From: Geomobilibacter sp964431365
GTDB taxonomy: Bacteria > Desulfobacterota > Desulfuromonadia > Geobacterales > DSM-12255
DNA length: 9,058 nucleotides
Assembly (NCBI GenBank): GCA_964431365.1
Contig: CAYSJJ010000105.1
Span: forward strand, 1-9,058
Direction: 5' to 3'
In this document: piece by piece, positions 5,266-9,058 of the stretch
Numbering within the stretch: position 1 is the stretch's first letter
Layout: each line of letters opens with the position of its first letter
The notes under the pieces: model-generated
Told to the model about the DNA's origin: nothing
The model's input: only the letters and a program-made list of their open reading frames with translations
The model's database searches: none
Program-made: the position numbers and the translations under genes

Positions 5266-5319
5266 ACCTAAGCCTCCCTCACAATTCCACCTCCCCTCAG
5301 GTAAGGAAAAGGAGCCCGC

Positions 5320-6789
<1,470 letters not shown>

Positions 6790-6829
6790 TCCGGTTCCAA
6801 CGTCGGGACACGATCGGGCGGAGGCCTGT

Positions 6830-8131
6830 TTGCTGGCGATTTCGAAGAATAGGGCGTTGGTAGTGAAATGCCTGATGACCCTCACGGTTATCATCGTTGC
6901 CTATCTCCGACAGCCCGAGATGCTTATTGAACCCCGGTTATGGGCCGAAGAAGGGACCAACTACTTCGCCTTCGCCTTCAGCCACAACTGGCTGATAAAC
7001 CTGGTGTCGCCCCAGTTCGGCTACAACACGCTCTACAACAGCATCGCCACCTCCCTGGCGGCGGCGGTCCCGCTGGAATATGCTCCATCCGTCACCACCT
7101 ATCTGGCGTTTCTGGTGCAGGTGTCCGTGTCGTCTGCTGTCATCTGGTGGGATATTCCGCTACTCGATTCTCTCTTCAAGAGATTCGTCATGGCGATTTT
7201 TATCCAGATCCTTGCCTACGCGAGGATCTGGGTCACCACCATCGGCGTCCAATACTGGCTCTGCATCCTGTCGTTCCTCATTCTCCTGTACAATCACCAG
7301 ACCGTCAGCAGGAGGATGTCTCTCCTCCAGAACTCTCTCCTGGTACTGAACGGGCTGACAGGCATCCTGTCGTGCATGCTGATACCTGCCTTCGCCTTGA
7401 AGTATATCAAGACCGGATCCCGGCGGGTAATGACCCATACTGCCCTATTGGTCGGCTGTCTGGCGGTGCAGGGAGCCGTCTTCGGCTATGCCTTCATGAC
7501 CAACGATGCGGGGCTGAAGCTCAGGTTTGGCGACTGCACCCTGACCTATATGCTGAGCAAGCTGGTCACGTTTCAGTTCTCCGTCCCCTTTTTCGGGCTG
7601 CAGCTATTCGACGCCCCATCGGTAGTGAACATGGAGGCTGGGTTACGCAATGCGCTGGCCTCCATGACCGGCCCATCGATTTTTTCCTATCAGTTCGACC
7701 TGCTGCAGATGGGCTCGGGGCTGCTGATAATCTGCTTCTTCGTGCTCCTGTCGTTCAGGAAATGCAGACAGCTCGATACGCAGCTGATCGTGATTTCGAT
7801 GCTGATGGTGACCATCGTCTCTACGTATTTTTCCGTAAACAGGTCTGGCGGGCCCCGCTACACCTTTGCGCCGAGCATCATGGTCATGATGCTGGTAGTC
7901 GCTGCAGTAAACGACAAGACTCTCCCCAGAATTCTGAGCTATCTCGCGACGATTCTCGTGATGCTGTCGCTGACCGTTTCCTTCATGCAGTACCGGGGCG
8001 TGATGACGGGGTTTGCCTATGATCCGTCATGGCCGAAATGGCGGGACGAGCTCAGCATCTGGAAGGGAAATCATACCTATCCGATCAAAATCTGGCCCCC
8101 GCCTTGGCAGATGACCCTATCCGAAAAATAG
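6830..8131 (+). CDS. Polytopic membrane protein, possibly GT-C-like, inside the gua cluster
   Basis: This 433-residue integral membrane protein has roughly 8-10 hydrophobic segments, the first at about residues 10-26. Straight after it comes PRLWAEEG (35-42), an acidic pair at the start of the first outer loop. That is where GT-C glycosyltransferases using lipid-linked sugars keep their catalytic acidic residues, so such a role is possible but not shown. The C-terminus (398-426) is Trp- and Pro-rich, with five Trp at 401, 404, 411, 422 and 426. The TTG start at 6830 is supported by GGAGG (6820-6824) 5 bases upstream; ATG 6875 is the fallback but would cut into the first membrane segment. Two hand-counted lines give about 57% GC, against 62% and 73% for two guaB lines, and codons are less GC-biased, suggesting later acquisition. 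It lies 40 bp after guaB and 42 bp before guaA. Confidence 0.75.
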   Translation: MLAISKNRALVVKCLMTLTVIIVAYLRQPEMLIEPRLWAEEGTNYFAFAFSHNWLINLVSPQFGYNTLYNSIATSLAAAVPLEYAPSVTTYLAFLVQVSVSSAVIWWDIPLLDSLFKRFVMAIFIQILAYARIWVTTIGVQYWLCILSFLILLYNHQTVSRRMSLLQNSLLVLNGLTGILSCMLIPAFALKYIKTGSRRVMTHTALLVGCLAVQGAVFGYAFMTNDAGLKLRFGDCTLTYMLSKLVTFQFSVPFFGLQLFDAPSVVNMEAGLRNALASMTGPSIFSYQFDLLQMGSGLLIICFFVLLSFRKCRQLDTQLIVISMLMVTIVSTYFSVNRSGGPRYTFAPSIMVMMLVVAAVNDKTLPRILSYLATILVMLSLTVSFMQYRGVMTGFAYDPSWPKWRDELSIWKGNHTYPIKIWPPPWQMTLSEK

Positions 8132-8173
8132 CCGTACCGTTTATCGATACGTTCTGACCAGCAAAGGAAAAAC

Positions 8174-9058
8174 ATGTCCAGCGACATCCACAACGAAAAG
8201 ATCCTGATCCTCGACTTCGGCTCCCAGTATACCCAACTCATCGCCCGGCGGGTTCGCGAGGCGCACGTCTACTGCGAACTGCACCCCTTCGACCTGGACC
8301 TGGCGGCCATACGTGCCTTTGCCCCCAGCGGGATCATCCTTTCCGGGGGGCCCAAATCGGTCTACGAAGCAGGGGCACCGGCAGTAACCGAGGAGCTGTT
8401 CGAGCTGGGGGTCCCTGTTCTTGGGATCTGTTACGGCATGCAGTTGATGAGCCGCCATTTCGGCGGCGAAGTGGTTCCTGCAGGCAAGCGGGAGTTCGGC
8501 CATGCCGACCTGCACGCCGCTGGCAAGCCCGGCCCGCTCTTCGACGGTTTCTTTGTCGAGGGGAAGAGTCCGGTCTGGATGAGCCACGGCGACCACGTTG
8601 CCCGGGTCCCGGCCGGGTTCGAGGTGGTGGCCGAGACGGCCAACGCCCCGGTCTGCGCCATCCAGGATGTGGCCCGCCGCCTCTACGGGGTGCAGTTCCA
8701 CCCCGAGGTCAACCACACCCCGCGGGGCGAGCTCCTCATCGATACCTTTGTCCGGAAGATCTGCGGCTGTACCGGTACGTGGACCCCGGGCCATATCATC
8801 GAGGACGCCGTGGCGCGCATCCGGCGCCAGGTCGGTGCGGATCAGGTCATCCTCGGCCTCTCCGGAGGGGTCGATTCCTCGGTGGCCGCCGCCCTCATCC
8901 ATCGCGCCATCGGCGACCAGCTCACCTGCGTCTTCGTTGACAACGGCCTCCTGCGCCTCGGCGAGGGTGATCAGGTGATGGCCACCTTTGCCGAGAACCT
9001 GGGGGTGAAGGTGATCCGAGTCGACGCCGAAGCCCGCTTCCTCTCGGCACTGGCCGGG
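8174..9058 (+). CDS. guaA: GMP synthase (glutamine-hydrolysing), 5' part; continues beyond the window
   Basis: GuaA converts XMP to GMP using glutamine and ATP. The 295 codons seen stay open to the window edge, against about 510-530 residues for the family. The N-terminal class I glutamine amidotransferase domain starts with ILILDFGSQYTQLIARRVRE (10-29). Its catalytic triad is C86 in GICYGMQ, with H176 and E178 in FHPEV. The ATP-pyrophosphatase domain follows, with its P-loop LSGGVDSSV (S230-S236 core). The XMP-binding and dimerisation domain is off the end. ATG 8174 has AAAGGAAA (8163-8170) just upstream. With guaB it forms the GMP branch of purine synthesis. No separate promoter is clear in the 42-bp gap before it, so it probably depends on upstream transcription. 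Confidence 0.97.
   Translation, partial: MSSDIHNEKILILDFGSQYTQLIARRVREAHVYCELHPFDLDLAAIRAFAPSGIILSGGPKSVYEAGAPAVTEELFELGVPVLGICYGMQLMSRHFGGEVVPAGKREFGHADLHAAGKPGPLFDGFFVEGKSPVWMSHGDHVARVPAGFEVVAETANAPVCAIQDVARRLYGVQFHPEVNHTPRGELLIDTFVRKICGCTGTWTPGHIIEDAVARIRRQVGADQVILGLSGGVDSSVAAALIHRAIGDQLTCVFVDNGLLRLGEGDQVMATFAENLGVKVIRVDAEARFLSALAG

Noticed and set aside
5225..5319. c-di-GMP (GEMM) or purine riboswitch in the guaB leader
   Set aside because: CTAAGCCTCC is faintly GEMM-like, but the conserved CACGCACAGGGCAAACC-type segment and the tetraloop receptor are absent; no purine aptamer core is seen.

Overview
The window is GC-rich (about 60-65% in most genes), densely coded bacterial DNA. Its gene set fits a Geobacter-like member of the Desulfuromonadia/Desulfobacterota: a small spermidine-synthase-fold methyltransferase, a short GGQ release-factor protein, an Nramp Mn/Fe transporter, a small RRM RNA-binding protein, a REC-GGDEF response regulator and the gua genes, with palindromic intergenic repeats between them. 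The lineage is inferred from gene content and style. No marker gene proves it.

Left third (1-2032): a repeat-like palindromic leader (1-97), then a methyltransferase gene that overlaps a short ArfB-like GGQ gene by 8 bp, then a small hypothetical gene (1382-1837) with a possible ParB-like C-terminal motif. This small gene lies between two unrelated large imperfect palindromes. One (1195-1349) ends 32 bp before its start codon. The other (1828-2008) contains its stop codon. Both look like MITE-type or bacterial interspersed repeats.

Middle (2033-5028): an Nramp transporter, then a secreted protein built of eight 11-residue amphipathic repeats, translationally close-coupled to an RRM protein. 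Converging on these from the minus strand is a REC-GGDEF response regulator whose GGDEF domain has lost most catalytic residues and is probably a sensor, scaffold or binding domain rather than a diguanylate cyclase.

Right half (5029-9058): a 291-bp divergent intergenic region with operator-like repeats, a promoter candidate and a leader hairpin, then guaB (IMP dehydrogenase) and guaA (GMP synthase, cut by the window edge). Together these convert IMP to XMP to GMP. A 433-residue polytopic membrane protein of lower GC, possibly GT-C-like, sits between guaB and guaA in the same orientation with short gaps, so it is probably co-transcribed with them.

The window holds no rRNA, tRNA, CRISPR array or transposase gene. 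No clearly new multi-gene system is visible. The strongest leads are the two same-axis palindromic elements around the small gene, the degenerate GGDEF regulator, the 11-mer repeat/RRM pair and the membrane gene inside the gua cluster.
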